From NCBI GenBank assembly GCA_030066905.1, contig JASJAR010000003.1, positions 62,001 through 126,000 on the forward strand: a DNA stretch of 64,000 bases, given 5' to 3'. The translations under genes and the position numbers were made by a program. This stretch comes from Paracoccaceae bacterium. Lineage in GTDB: Bacteria; Pseudomonadota; Alphaproteobacteria; Rhodobacterales; Rhodobacteraceae. Shown here piece by piece: positions 52,840-62,367 of this stretch. Within the stretch, counting starts at the first letter, position 1. Each line of letters starts with the position of its first letter. The notes under the pieces were generated by a model. The model searched no databases, had not been told where the DNA came from, and saw nothing but the letters and a program-made list of their open reading frames with translations.

Positions 52840-53112
52840 TCAAATGTCGATCATGCAGACAAAGGGCTGGTTCGAATCGTTCTCGAAATGAAGCTCGCCG
52901 AGCACGGTGACCACATGGGCCTCCTTGTTCTTCATCGCCGCGTTGATCTCATAGTCGATATGCCCGACATGGGCGTGCTCTTCGATGTGTTCCATGAAGG
53001 CGCGCATAATCCGCACCGGCGAGGCCTGGGCCAGAAGCTCCGGCGCCTCAAAGTCGTAATGCCCCTCGGCGCCACGTTTTCCGTGCATCAGAACGGCATG
53101 GTAGGTCTTCAT
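52840..53112 (-). CDS. Small hypothetical protein
   Basis: A 90-residue protein (MKTYHAVLMHGKRGAEGHYD). It is rich in His and Glu (MEHIEEHAHVGHIDYEIN), which could bind metal. I do not recognise a family; the compact fold and position just downstream of a regulator support a real gene. It is convergent with the WYL regulator, 4 bp away. Confidence 0.65.
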   Translation of the reverse strand: MKTYHAVLMHGKRGAEGHYDFEAPELLAQASPVRIMRAFMEHIEEHAHVGHIDYEINAAMKNKEAHVVTVLGELHFENDSNQPFVCMIDI

Positions 53113-53215
53113 CGCATCCCCCGTTTTTCCGCCTGACTACTCGGCCAACGTAACAATGGCGCGCACCTCGCATCGAAGCGAGGTGAAACGCGCCTTTGAA
53201 GGCCCGTCTCCCCGC

Positions 53216-56005
53216 TCAATGGGCCGCCGCCCAATTCGCCCCCTGGCCGGCATCGACGACGAGCGGCACCGTGAGATGCACTGCCGGGTCGGCCGCTCCT
53301 TCCATCACCGCTCGGGCAGCGCTCACCAGATCGTCCACCGCACCCTCGCCCACCTCGAAGACCAACTCGTCATGGACCTGCAAAAGCATCGTCGCGTCTA
53401 TGCCTTCAATGGCGGCTGGCATCCGCACCATCGCCCGGCGAATGATATCCGCCGCCGTCCCTTGGATCGGCGCGTTGATCGCAGCCCGCCGGGCAAAGCC
53501 CGCGTGCGGCCCCTTTGCATTGATCTCAGGTGTATTGATCTTGCGCCCAAAGAGCGTCTCGACCCGCCCGTGTTCCTTCGCAAACGCCACCGTGTCGTCC
53601 ATATAGGCGCGAATGCCCGGAAACCGCTCGAAATACCGGTCGATGAAGCCTTGCGCCTCCTCCCGCGGGATGCGCAGGTTCCGCGCCAGCCCCCAGCCCG
53701 AAATCCCGTAGATCACCCCGAAGTTGATCGCCTTGGCCTGCCGGCGCACCTCGGGCGTCATCTCGTCCATCGGCACGCCGAACATCTCCGAGGCGGTGGC
53801 CGCATGGATGTCCTGACCCTCCTTGAAGGCGGCCTTCAAGGCATCGATCCCGGCGATATGGGCCAGAATCCGAAGCTCGATCTGGGAATAATCGAGGCTC
53901 ACGAGCACCCGGCCCGGAGGGGCCACGAAGGCCTCGCGGATGCGCCGGCCCTCCTCGGTGCGCACCGGGATATTCTGCAAGTTCGGGTCGGTCGAGGCCA
54001 GCCGTCCGGTATTGGCCCCGGCAATCGCGTAGGAGGTATGCACCCGCCCGGTCTCGGGGTTGATATGGTCCTGGAGCGCGTCGGTATAGGTCGATTTCAG
54101 CTTCTGAAGCTGGCGCCAGTCGAGAATACGGCGCGGCAGATCATGCTCGGTGGCGAGGTCTTCGAGCACATCCGCCGGCGTGCCGTACTTCCCCGTCTTG
54201 CCCTTCTTGCCGCCGGGGAGGCTCATCTTGTCGAAGAGAATTTCCCCAAGCTGCGCCGGCGAGCCCACGTTGAAGGTCTCTCCCGCAAGTTCGTGAATTT
54301 CCGCCTCCAACCCGGCCATCTTCTGGGAAAACGCGTTCGACATCCGGCTGAGCGTGTCCCGGTCGACCTTGATCCCGGCCCGCTCCATCTCGGCCAAGAC
54401 CGGCACCAGCGGCCGCTCCAGCGTCTCATAAACCGTCGTCACCCGCTTTCGGTGAAGCTGCGGCTTGAACGCCTGCCAGAGCCTCAGCGTGATATCGGCA
54501 TCCTCGGCGGCATATTTCACCGCATCCTCGATGGGCACCTTGTCGAACGTGATCTGGGATTTGCCACTCCCCAGAAGCGACTTGATGGGGATCGGGGCGT
54601 GGCCGAGATAGCGCTCGGACAGCACATCCATCCCGTGATTGTGGATGCCAGCATGAAGCGCGTAAGACATCAACATCGTGTCGTCGATGGGGGCCACATC
54701 GACACCGTAACGGGCGAAAATCTTCACGTCGTACTTGGCGTTTTGCAGCACTTTGAGAACGCTGGGGTCCTCCAGAATCGGCTTTAGAACCGCCAGCGCC
54801 TCCTCCAAGCCGATCTGCCCCTCGGCGAGATCATCCGAGCCGAAAAGCCCCTCGCCAGCCTCCTTTCTATGGGTCAGCGGCACATAGACCGCCTCACCGG
54901 CCTCCACGGCGAGACAGACGCCCACAAGATCGGCCGTCATCTCATTGAGCCCCGTCGTCTCGGTATCGACCGCTATCCAGCCCCGGGCGTGCGCCTTGGC
55001 CACCCAATCCTTCAGCGTCTCGATATCCGTCACCGCCGAATAGACCGCCTCCTCCATCGGCACCGCCGTCGGGGCCTCGATCTCGGCCTGCTCCACCGCC
55101 TCGATCACCGGCGCCTCGACGCCCAGCGCCTCGGCCACCCGTTTGGTGATCGTGCGGAACTCCATCGAGGTGAGGAATTCGAGCAGCGTCTCGGCGTCGG
55201 GGTCCCTGACTTCGAGGTCGTCGAGCCCGTAATCAAGGTCCATCCCGGTATCGAGCGCCACCAGCCGCTTCGACAGCTCGATCTGCGCGCGGTGCTCGAT
55301 CAGCGTCTCCCGCCGCTTGGGCTGCTTGATCTCTTCCGCCCGGTCGAGAAGCTCTTCCAGAGACCCGAACTCGTTGATGAGCAAGGCCGCCGTCTTCACT
55401 CCGATCCCCGGCGCGCCTGGCACGTTATCGACGCTGTCGCCGGCGAGCGCCTGCACATCCACCACCCGGTCCGGCCCCACGCCGAACTTCTCCTCGACGC
55501 CCTCGACCCCGATCCGGCGGTTTTTCATCGCGTCGAACATCTCGATCCCGTCGCCGACAAGCTGCATCAGGTCCTTGTCCGAAGAGACGATGGTCACCCG
55601 CCCTCCGGCCTCGCGGGCCCGGCAGGCCAGCGTTGCGATGATGTCGTCGGCCTCGAACCCCTCTTCCTCCAGACAGGCGACGTTAAAGGCCCTTGTGGCA
55701 TCGCGCGTCAGCGGGATCTGCGGGCGGAGGTCCTCGGGCATCTCGTCGCGGTTGGCCTTGTACTGGTCGTAGAGATCGTTGCGGAAGGTGTGGGAGCCCT
55801 TGTCGAACACCACCGCCGCATGGGTCGGGGCATCCGAGCCCTTCTGCTCCTCGATCATCTTCCAGAGCATGTTCACAAAGCCCGACACCGCCCCCACCGG
55901 CAGCCCGTCGGATTTCCGCGTCAAGGGCGGCAGCGCGTGATAGGCGCGGAAGATGAAGGCCGACCCGTCGATCAGGCTGAGGTGATGCCCTTTGCCGAAT
56001 GCCAT
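53216..56005 (-). CDS. polA: DNA polymerase I
   Basis: A 929-residue PolA. The 5' nuclease domain fills about 1-290 (LSLIDGSAFIFRAYHALPPL, TAVVFDKGSHTFRND). The 3'-5' exonuclease is intact: IAVDTETTGLN near residue 350. The polymerase has motif A SLDYSQIELRILAH (about 703), motif B (RRQAKAINFGVIYGISGWG) and motif C QVHDELVFEV (about 880). All catalytic Asp residues are present, so all three activities are expected. ATG 56005 is preferred over a longer frame because MAFGKGHHLSLIDGS is the usual start. It fills Okazaki gaps and repair tracts. Confidence 0.96.
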   Translation of the reverse strand: MAFGKGHHLSLIDGSAFIFRAYHALPPLTRKSDGLPVGAVSGFVNMLWKMIEEQKGSDAPTHAAVVFDKGSHTFRNDLYDQYKANRDEMPEDLRPQIPLTRDATRAFNVACLEEEGFEADDIIATLACRAREAGGRVTIVSSDKDLMQLVGDGIEMFDAMKNRRIGVEGVEEKFGVGPDRVVDVQALAGDSVDNVPGAPGIGVKTAALLINEFGSLEELLDRAEEIKQPKRRETLIEHRAQIELSKRLVALDTGMDLDYGLDDLEVRDPDAETLLEFLTSMEFRTITKRVAEALGVEAPVIEAVEQAEIEAPTAVPMEEAVYSAVTDIETLKDWVAKAHARGWIAVDTETTGLNEMTADLVGVCLAVEAGEAVYVPLTHRKEAGEGLFGSDDLAEGQIGLEEALAVLKPILEDPSVLKVLQNAKYDVKIFARYGVDVAPIDDTMLMSYALHAGIHNHGMDVLSERYLGHAPIPIKSLLGSGKSQITFDKVPIEDAVKYAAEDADITLRLWQAFKPQLHRKRVTTVYETLERPLVPVLAEMERAGIKVDRDTLSRMSNAFSQKMAGLEAEIHELAGETFNVGSPAQLGEILFDKMSLPGGKKGKTGKYGTPADVLEDLATEHDLPRRILDWRQLQKLKSTYTDALQDHINPETGRVHTSYAIAGANTGRLASTDPNLQNIPVRTEEGRRIREAFVAPPGRVLVSLDYSQIELRILAHIAGIDALKAAFKEGQDIHAATASEMFGVPMDEMTPEVRRQAKAINFGVIYGISGWGLARNLRIPREEAQGFIDRYFERFPGIRAYMDDTVAFAKEHGRVETLFGRKINTPEINAKGPHAGFARRAAINAPIQGTAADIIRRAMVRMPAAIEGIDATMLLQVHDELVFEVGEGAVDDLVSAARAVMEGAADPAVHLTVPLVVDAGQGANWAAAH

Positions 56006-56155
56006 TGCCCGCCCCCCGTTTGCCGCTTCGGCCAAGAGGTATCCCGGGGCGGGTTGGGCGTCCAGCGTCGGCGCCAGGCGGAGGGGGTCGGGCACAATGG
56101 TCGGTGGCCTGAAGCTGACGTTGAGCTCACCGCCAAAGCAACCAAACGAACACCC

Positions 56156-56228
56156 GTCCCGGGCTTGACCCGGGACCTCGATAGGCTTGGCACTCCAGTG
56201 GATCGGGGCCCCGGATCAAGTCCGGGGC
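56156..56228. repeat. Pair of alphaproteobacterial REP-like palindromes
   Basis: Two 21-bp hairpins in the polA upstream region: GTCCCGGG-CTTGA-CCCGGGAC (56156-56176) and GCCCCGGA-TCAAG-TCCGGGGC (56208-56228). Loops CTTGA and TCAAG are reverse complements, so the two units are inverted copies of one element. They look like the dispersed intergenic palindromes of alphaproteobacteria. Confidence 0.7.
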
Positions 56229-56306
56229 GCGTTTTGCTATGGACTTCTGGAGCGCTGACCCCAACCTCCGCTCCCGGCCATACCGGTCCCCGGCCGGGCC
56301 GAGGCA

Positions 56307-56783
56307 CTATCCGCCGAAAAACCCGCCGAACATGTCCCCAAAGACGTCCTTCAACGAATAGATGATCGCCATAACCAGCAGCACCCCCAGGAGCGCCATC
56401 GCGTAGAAGGTGAAGAACTGAAAGGCGATCGCCAGCCCGCCGAGCACCGCCCCGCCGATGGACGCCCGCACCCCGCCGCGCACCGTGACCCCTGCGACTC
56501 CGAGGATGACGGCCACCGCACCGAGCACCCCGATGCCGATCTGAAGGTAATCGTCGATGTCCCGCACCACCGGCTCCGGCGCGGGCTGCTCCATGCCCAC
56601 CGCCGAGCGCGCGGCCGACCGCGCGATTTCGGCGGCCATTTCGCCCAGTCCCACGCTGGCCGATTGTTGCGGCGCAAACGGTCCGGCCCAGAAGACGGTG
56701 ACCGCCGCCAGAAGCGCCAGAGCGCCTGCGAGAAACGCAAACCAACCGAACCCCGCCCCGACCGCTCTGTCGATATCGGCCAT
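56307..56783 (-). CDS. Conserved membrane protein of unknown function
   Basis: A 158-residue protein with about four transmembrane helices (GFGWFAFLAGALALLAAVTVFW; IGIGVLGAVAVILGVAGV; ASIGGAVLGGLAIAFQFFTF; YAMALLGVLLVMAIIYSL) and a Gly/Phe-rich end (GDMFGGFFGG). GGAGG stands 5 bp before ATG 56783. Family unidentified. Confidence 0.72.
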   Translation of the reverse strand: MADIDRAVGAGFGWFAFLAGALALLAAVTVFWAGPFAPQQSASVGLGEMAAEIARSAARSAVGMEQPAPEPVVRDIDDYLQIGIGVLGAVAVILGVAGVTVRGGVRASIGGAVLGGLAIAFQFFTFYAMALLGVLLVMAIIYSLKDVFGDMFGGFFGG

Positions 56784-56928
56784 GCCGTCCTCCACAATCC
56801 TCGCGTCGGCCTAACGCGGATTTGTGGCGCGATTTTGGCGGCTTACCCGACCGGATGCCGTTTGATCGGCGTCACAGCCGGGCCGGGCAATTCCTGCAAG
56901 CTTCGGCCTTGCAGAAGGAGGAGCGGTC

Positions 56929-57435
56929 ATGCCGGCAGCGACAACACGAGCGGAACTCATCGCCGTCGCGGAAAAGGAATACACCAAGCTTCAAGCGCTT
57001 CTCGACACCATCCCCGACGGCGCCGCCTTGGTGCCCGATGACGACGACACCTCGATCAAGGATGTCATCGCTCACCGCGCCCATTGGATCGACCTTTTTC
57101 TGGGCTGGTATGCCGATGGCCTGGCCGGCCGCGAGGTCGCCCTCCCGGCCCCGGGCTACAAGTGGAACGACCTCAAACGCTACAACGCCGATCTCCGCGC
57201 GGCCCAGGCCGATCTCGGGTGGGCGGAGGCGGTGGAGATGCTCGCGGCCAGTCACGCAAAGCTCATGGCCTTCATCGACGCCCATGACGACACCGCACTT
57301 TACGGCGCGCCGATGAAGGGCGGCAACAACCGCTGGCCACCCGGCCGCTGGGCCGAAGCTGCAGGCCCGAGCCACTACCGCTCGGCGGCAAAATACATTC
57401 GCGCCCGGCTTCGCGCGCTCAGTGCTGCGCCTTGA
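56929..57435 (+). CDS. ClbS/DfsB family four-helix bundle protein
   Basis: A 168-residue protein of the ClbS/DfsB family: LIAVAEKEYTKLQALLDTIPD at the N-terminus, IAHRAHWIDLFLGWYADG, and a C-terminal SHYRSAAKYIRARLRAL. ClbS is a colibactin-neutralising cyclopropane hydrolase; most relatives have unknown roles. AGAAGGAGGAG precedes the ATG. The last 17 bp overlap the convergent pirin gene. Confidence 0.85.
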   Translation: MPAATTRAELIAVAEKEYTKLQALLDTIPDGAALVPDDDDTSIKDVIAHRAHWIDLFLGWYADGLAGREVALPAPGYKWNDLKRYNADLRAAQADLGWAEAVEMLAASHAKLMAFIDAHDDTALYGAPMKGGNNRWPPGRWAEAAGPSHYRSAAKYIRARLRALSAAP

Positions 57436-58330
57436 TGAAGGTCCCGTTGTTGAGGTCGCGCACCGCCTGCATCAGTTCCTCGCGGGTGTTCATCACGATA
57501 GGTCCGTGCCACGCGACGGGTTCCTCGATGGGCTGGCCGGAGACCAGGAGAAACCGCGCGCCCTCGGCACCGGTCTCGACCGCGATCTCATCGCCGGTCC
57601 CGAACCTTACGAGCGTTCGGTTGCCGGACATGTCCCGCAGGTTCACCTCTTGGCCCGCCACCTCTTTTTCCACCCGCACCCCGATGGGATCGGAGGCCTC
57701 GGCAAAACGCGCCGCCCCGGCGAAGACATAGGCAAACGTGTTGGCGTAAGTGTCGACCTTCAGGGTGCGCCGGGTGTTCGGCGGGACCGAGACGTCGAGA
57801 TAGAGCGGATCGGCCGCAATCCCGTCCACCGGCCCCCGCTGCCCCCAGAAGCTCCCGGTGATGATCTTCACCCGGGTCCCGTCGTCGTCGGTGACGGCGG
57901 GAATGTCGGCGCCGGAAATGTCCTGATAGCGCGGGCCGGTCATCTTCAGGTTCGACGGCAGGTTCGCCCAGAGCTGGAACCCATGCATCTGGCCCTTGGT
58001 GTTCCCGCGCGGCATCTCCTGATGGAGTATCCCCGAACCGGCGGTCATCCACTGCACCGACCCGGGGCCGAGCGTCCCGCGGTTGCCGAGGCTGTCGCCA
58101 TGCTCGACCTCGCCTTCGAGCACATATGTGATCGTTTCGATCCCCCGGTGCGGATGCCAGGGGAACCCCTTGATGTAGTCCTCCGGCCGGTCGTTGCGGA
58201 AATCGTCGAGGAGGAGAAACGGGTCGCTCTCGGTCGGGTCGCCGAAGCCGAAGACCCGGTGGAGGTGAACGCCGGCCCCCTCCATCGTTGGTTGCGCGCG
58301 GGAGGTGGCGGTGACAGGGCGGAAGGTCAT
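57419..58330 (-). CDS. Pirin family protein
   Basis: A 303-residue bicupin of the pirin family. The metal-binding HPHRGIETITYVLEGEVEHGDS, followed by GSVQWMTAGSGILHQEMP and QLWANLP, is complete (two His, then His and Glu). Some pirins oxidise quercetin; others act as redox-dependent regulators. The stop lies 17 bp inside the DfsB-family gene on the other strand. Confidence 0.94.
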   Translation of the reverse strand: MTFRPVTATSRAQPTMEGAGVHLHRVFGFGDPTESDPFLLLDDFRNDRPEDYIKGFPWHPHRGIETITYVLEGEVEHGDSLGNRGTLGPGSVQWMTAGSGILHQEMPRGNTKGQMHGFQLWANLPSNLKMTGPRYQDISGADIPAVTDDDGTRVKIITGSFWGQRGPVDGIAADPLYLDVSVPPNTRRTLKVDTYANTFAYVFAGAARFAEASDPIGVRVEKEVAGQEVNLRDMSGNRTLVRFGTGDEIAVETGAEGARFLLVSGQPIEEPVAWHGPIVMNTREELMQAVRDLNNGTFIKAQH

Positions 58331-58460
58331 GGGGCGGGTCTCCGTGGTCGAACTCCGCTCGATATGCGGCCGCCGGCACAGCGTTCAATCGCGCAGAGAC
58401 GCACAGCGGGTCTGCCAGGTTTGAGCCGCGAAGATCGTGGCCACCGCCAGCAACCGCTCG

Positions 58461-58676
58461 CTACGGACTCTCCGCGAAACTCTCGTGCACGAACCGCTTG
58501 TCGCAGTAGCCGCATTCGACGAAGCCGGTGTCGCGATCCACCGAAAGCCAAACACGCGGGTGCCCGAGCGCGCCTTCCCCGCCGTCGCAGGACACCCGCC
58601 AGGCGCTGACGATCTCGGTCTCGGGAACGGGGGGGATGTCGGCCACGGCGTTCGGTCCTTTGCTGGTCGCGGGCAT
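58461..58676 (-). CDS. Zinc-finger domain protein (zf-CHCC)
   Basis: A 71-residue protein with the zf-CHCC domain, related to the complex I subunit NDUFS6. The ligands are visible in [17 protein letters not shown] and [10 protein letters not shown] (C-x8-H, then C-x2-C). Start ATG 58676 gives the usual length. It lies 35 bp downstream of the HIT gene. Confidence 0.9.
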   Translation of the reverse strand: MPATSKGPNAVADIPPVPETEIVSAWRVSCDGGEGALGHPRVWLSVDRDTGFVECGYCDKRFVHESFAESP

Positions 58677-58711
58677 CTTATCCGCACCCGCGTCAGCGGC
58701 AAGCACAGGCC

Positions 58712-59089
58712 TCATCCCGCCAGGAGCGGCCCGAGAGGCCGGCCGCCAAGGATGTGGAAGTGGAAATGCGGCACCTCCTGGATCGCGTCCGGTCCCGCAT
58801 TGCCGATGGTGCGAAACCCCGCCCCGCCGGCGCCGGGCGATACCCCTGCCTCCGCACAGACCTTCGCGAAGGTCCGGTGAAAATCCACGATCTCCTCGGC
58901 CGAGGCATTGGCCGCGAAATCGTCGTAGGCGACGTATTTGCCCTTCGGGATCACCAGAAGATGGACCGGGGCCTGCGGGCGGATGTCGCGAAACACGAGC
59001 GTGTGCTCGGTCTCGGCAACGGGCTCGCTGGGAATGTCGCCACGCAGGATCTTGGCGAAGATATTGTCGTCGTCGTAGTCGTAAGCCAT
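58712..59089 (-). CDS. HIT family protein
   Basis: A 125-residue histidine-triad protein of the HINT type, a cytoplasmic nucleotide phosphoramidase. The HIT motif HFHFHILGG is intact, and N-terminal [20 protein letters not shown] plus [16 protein letters not shown] fit HINT. It is encoded 7 bp after a glycosyltransferase and upstream of a zinc-finger gene. Confidence 0.95.
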   Translation of the reverse strand: MAYDYDDDNIFAKILRGDIPSEPVAETEHTLVFRDIRPQAPVHLLVIPKGKYVAYDDFAANASAEEIVDFHRTFAKVCAEAGVSPGAGGAGFRTIGNAGPDAIQEVPHFHFHILGGRPLGPLLAG

Positions 59090-59096
59090 CGGGTCC

Positions 59097-60674
59097 TCAA
59101 TCGGCGAACAGATAGGGGGTCTCGGCGATCTCGCGGGTGATCTCCGGCTTCAGCGGCAGAAAGCCCGCCAGCGCGGCGGCATTCTCCTCGGTGTCGGCAC
59201 GCTCGCGCATCTTGTAATACTCGGGGAACCGCTCGTCGCGCAGACGATCGCTTTCGAGGATCACATCGTTCCGGATCGTCGGCAAGAGCCGCTCGAGCGT
59301 CTCTTCGGGCGTCGTTTCGCCGGCGAGCCCCACCCGCCGCGCATGACCGATCAGATAGGCGTCCGACATCGTGCATTCGATTTCCAGCAGCTTCGTCGTC
59401 GACCGGTCCTGGTAGAAGTCCTTGACGAGATCGAGATTGGCCGGATCGAGGCAGACGATCATCTGATCGGTCTCATAATAGTCGAACAGCATCCGCATCA
59501 GCGCCCGCCGATGGCGCGCCCGCTTGCCGAGACTGTCTTCGATGCCGCCGAGATCGGGAAGGTTCGGGCCCTCCTCGTCGAAGATGTACTCAAGGGCCGG
59601 AATGTTCGAGTGGAACGACACTTTGTCGAGCAGGCGCCTCGCGACGTGCCATTTCTTGCAGGTCACGATCATCAGGACCCGTTCCCGCCCGATCGTGGCG
59701 TCCCGCTCCCAAAAGCGCGGCGCGAAACGCTGTCCGATGCGGCCCTGCCCGGTCAGGAAACTGTAGAGCCTCCGGCCCTCGCCAGAGAGGGTGATCTCGG
59801 CCTCGTCATCGGCAAAAAGCTGGCCGAGCCGCTCTTTGAGCTGGAGCGCTTCGGCACTGATCTTCCGCGCGAAGAGATAGTCCTGGCTCAGCAGAAGATC
59901 GTAATGGTCGTTGTAGAAGGTCACCGGCATCCCGTAGTCGGAGAACACCAGAAACGTCGGCGTCCGGTTCAGGATCTCCTGTTCGGGCACGAGATGCCGC
60001 ACGAGCGTCTGAAAGAAGCTTTCGTCGGGTATCCAGGTCGTCCGGAAGAAGCGGACGACATCGCGCCGCCGGTCGATGAACCGCAGGACGTTCTCGACCG
60101 TGGGGCGACGCAGGCACCACCATTGCGACCCGATCATCATCTGGAGGTCGTCGGGAATCTGCCGCTTGAGGCCCAGACGCCTCTGCATTTCGAACGCACC
60201 GTAGAACAGGCGCTTGTGGCGGCGTTCGTTGAAGAGGTGCCGATAGACGAGACGCTCCTCCCGGAACCCGGTCTTGATCCAGTCGGAGGTGAAAAAGTCG
60301 AAGCTCTCGATGAAGTCGCCGTCATGCTCGTCGAGATAATCGTGCATCCAGCGCGCCGACTTGATCGGCATGCAATCGCCCGAGATCAGATAGAAATGGC
60401 TGGCCTTGGGAAAGGCGGACACCGCGGCGCGCAGAGCGCCGAGCGTCGCCTCGACCAGGCTCCATTCCCCCCAGCCGCACCGCACGCGTTTCGGGGCGAA
60501 GACCACATTGTCGTTGTCGTCAAGGGCCGCCACGATCTCGTCATAGGCCTCGTCCGCCCCGTTCCGGTCGAAATGGATCGCCACATGGTCGCCCGTCGCC
60601 GTCAGCCGACGGGCCTGGGCAACGACCGCGCCTGGGTCCTTGTGACACAGAAGGATGAAGGCGATCTTCGCCAT
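59097..60674 (-). CDS. Two-domain glycosyltransferase (core-2/I-branching type)
   Basis: A 525-residue protein. The first 250 residues resemble GT14 (core-2/I-branching) enzymes: MAKIAFILLCHKDPGAVV, RVRCGWGEWSLVEATL, HFYLISGDCMPIK and GSQWWCLRR. The remaining 270 residues are unassigned by eye but carry an Rossmann-like VLMIVTCKKWHVARRLLDKV. By family knowledge it adds N-acetylglucosamine or xylose branches to glycans. It is divergent from the sulfotransferase, suggesting joint modification of a surface glycan. Confidence 0.85.
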   Translation of the reverse strand: MAKIAFILLCHKDPGAVVAQARRLTATGDHVAIHFDRNGADEAYDEIVAALDDNDNVVFAPKRVRCGWGEWSLVEATLGALRAAVSAFPKASHFYLISGDCMPIKSARWMHDYLDEHDGDFIESFDFFTSDWIKTGFREERLVYRHLFNERRHKRLFYGAFEMQRRLGLKRQIPDDLQMMIGSQWWCLRRPTVENVLRFIDRRRDVVRFFRTTWIPDESFFQTLVRHLVPEQEILNRTPTFLVFSDYGMPVTFYNDHYDLLLSQDYLFARKISAEALQLKERLGQLFADDEAEITLSGEGRRLYSFLTGQGRIGQRFAPRFWERDATIGRERVLMIVTCKKWHVARRLLDKVSFHSNIPALEYIFDEEGPNLPDLGGIEDSLGKRARHRRALMRMLFDYYETDQMIVCLDPANLDLVKDFYQDRSTTKLLEIECTMSDAYLIGHARRVGLAGETTPEETLERLLPTIRNDVILESDRLRDERFPEYYKMRERADTEENAAALAGFLPLKPEITREIAETPYLFAD

Positions 60675-60809
60675 ACCGCCAGTCGCTGCCCGCCTAATCG
60701 TTTGTTTACCTTGCCGGTCTTTAGTCCCTTATCCCTGAACGAGGATTGAAGACGCAAGCGTTTTGGGGTTTCTGGGTCTGCAAACGGCAGGAAACGGGGC
60801 ATCGCCTGA

Positions 60810-61625
60810 ATGGGTTTTCCGGGAACATGGATGACCGAGAGCGGCAGCGTGATCTACCGCGTCGTGCCGAAATGCGCCTGCTCGACGATCGGGCAGATCC
60901 TCTACTACTCCGACCATGGCAGCTTCTTTCCCGGCGACATCCACGATGCGAAGAAGGGGCTCCACAAATGGGCCCAGGACGAAAGCCAGGCGGTGATCGA
61001 ACGTGCGGTCAAGGGGCGCGAAACCTTCGCCTTCACCGCGGTCCGAAACCCCTATTCACGCATCCTGTCGTCGTTCTTCGACAAGATCTGCGGTATCCAG
61101 CGCAACGGCAAGCGCTACCGCGGCAACCTCGTTCCGCTGCTGATCCAGAAATACGGGATCGACGTGGGCGGGGCTGACGGCACCGAACCGTTCGACCAGA
61201 TCGCGTCGTTTCGGCGCTTCCTTCTGTTCGCGCGCGACACGATCCGCTTCAAAAAGCCGATGGAGCCCGACATTCACTGGTCGGCGATGTCGGGCCATAT
61301 CGCGACGTTCATCGTCAATGGCGGACGCTATGACGCGATCTTTCATACCGAGCGCTTCAACGACGGTATGGCGGGGGTGCTGGGGGACCTGGCGACGCCG
61401 CACCGGGTCGATATCGGGGCAATCCCGCGCTTTAACGAAAGCGCCGACCACGGGCCAAGCCGCGCCCATCCGGTGGAAGACTATTTCGACGATCTCGCCT
61501 GCCACCTCGTCTTCGAGATCTACAAACGCGACTTCGAGCTTTTCAAGTTCGCCACCGACCCGGCTAGCCGTGCCCCGCAAGGCGACATCGATCTTGACGA
61601 AGTTCACGCCAAGCTCGGCCGCTAG
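60810..61625 (+). CDS. Sulfotransferase family 2 protein
   Basis: A 271-residue PAPS-dependent sulfotransferase, most like the carbohydrate type. 5'-phosphosulfate loop VPKCACSTIGQIL and 3'-phosphate loop TAVRNPYSRILSSFFDK are intact. No signal peptide is present. It lies divergent from the glycosyltransferase across 135 bp, and convergent with the next gene; the stop codons share the CTAG at 61622-61625. Confidence 0.9.
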   Translation: MGFPGTWMTESGSVIYRVVPKCACSTIGQILYYSDHGSFFPGDIHDAKKGLHKWAQDESQAVIERAVKGRETFAFTAVRNPYSRILSSFFDKICGIQRNGKRYRGNLVPLLIQKYGIDVGGADGTEPFDQIASFRRFLLFARDTIRFKKPMEPDIHWSAMSGHIATFIVNGGRYDAIFHTERFNDGMAGVLGDLATPHRVDIGAIPRFNESADHGPSRAHPVEDYFDDLACHLVFEIYKRDFELFKFATDPASRAPQGDIDLDEVHAKLGR

Positions 61626-62272
61626 ACGACGGTGCCGGCACCATCTGGCTGATGCGCCGGCCCTTGCGCTGCGTCCGGCTGCGGCCCGCCGGCCAAGCCG
61701 GCGTGCCGCCGATAGGCTTGGTGGATGACAAACCCGACCTGTGGCTCGATCTTCATCAGGAAAGCCGCAAATCGGCCCGAGATTTCCTTGACGTTGCGCA
61801 ATCCGACGCTGCGAAGAAATCCCTCAATGCCCATCGGGCAGAGGGGAGAATTGAAGGCATCTTCGATGTGCACCCGGAACCTTCGGCGCCCGGCGATCAG
61901 GTCCTTCGCAAGGCCCTCGACGAAGTCCCAATCTTGCCGGACGGCGCGGCGACCACGCCATGCGCCATCGGCTTCCTCGGCCGCATCCAGCGGGTCATGT
62001 CTTGCTGCATGGTACCCCAGTTTGCGGTCGCTCCGCCGAACGAACCAAAACAGACGCCCCTCGCGCGCCTCCACCGCCCGATAGCTCGTCATCCGCCCTT
62101 CATCGAACGACACCGCATGGCCGTAGTCGACAAACGCGCCAACCCAGTTCTCGCGCTCGAAGACGATCTCGTCGGAATAGGTCAGGATTTCTCGGTCGAG
62201 GAGCGATGTCATCTGGCGATCCATCGCGAGTTTCTGGCGCAGTTGCAGCGCGCCGAACGAATGTGTCTTCAC
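61622..62272 (-). CDS. Unrecognised protein downstream of LuxR-type regulator
   Basis: A 216-residue protein with no match by eye. It has an aromatic N-terminal half (EIVFERENWVGAFVDYGHAV, RLFWFVRRSDRKLGYH), then CPMGIEGFLRSVGLRN and QVGFVIHQAYRRH. It is not a LuxI-type synthase: the LuxI pattern (RxxxF...W...ExYD) is missing. GTG 62272 has AGAGG upstream. Its promoter region carries a lux-box-like palindrome, so the LuxR-type protein probably controls it. Confidence 0.65.
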   Translation of the reverse strand: MKTHSFGALQLRQKLAMDRQMTSLLDREILTYSDEIVFERENWVGAFVDYGHAVSFDEGRMTSYRAVEAREGRLFWFVRRSDRKLGYHAARHDPLDAAEEADGAWRGRRAVRQDWDFVEGLAKDLIAGRRRFRVHIEDAFNSPLCPMGIEGFLRSVGLRNVKEISGRFAAFLMKIEPQVGFVIHQAYRRHAGLAGGPQPDAAQGPAHQPDGAGTVV

Positions 62273-62367
62273 AGCCCTGACCTCTCAATAGACCGGGCCG
62301 CCCTCGAAGCGAGCGGTCAACATACGGCTGTCTGAGAGTGTCGGCTCGGCAATCGTGGCTGGGCCAC

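Noticed and set aside
61622-62272. LuxI-type autoinducer synthase next to LuxR
   Set aside because: The position suggests it, but the conserved Arg, Trp and Glu-Asp positions of LuxI are absent.
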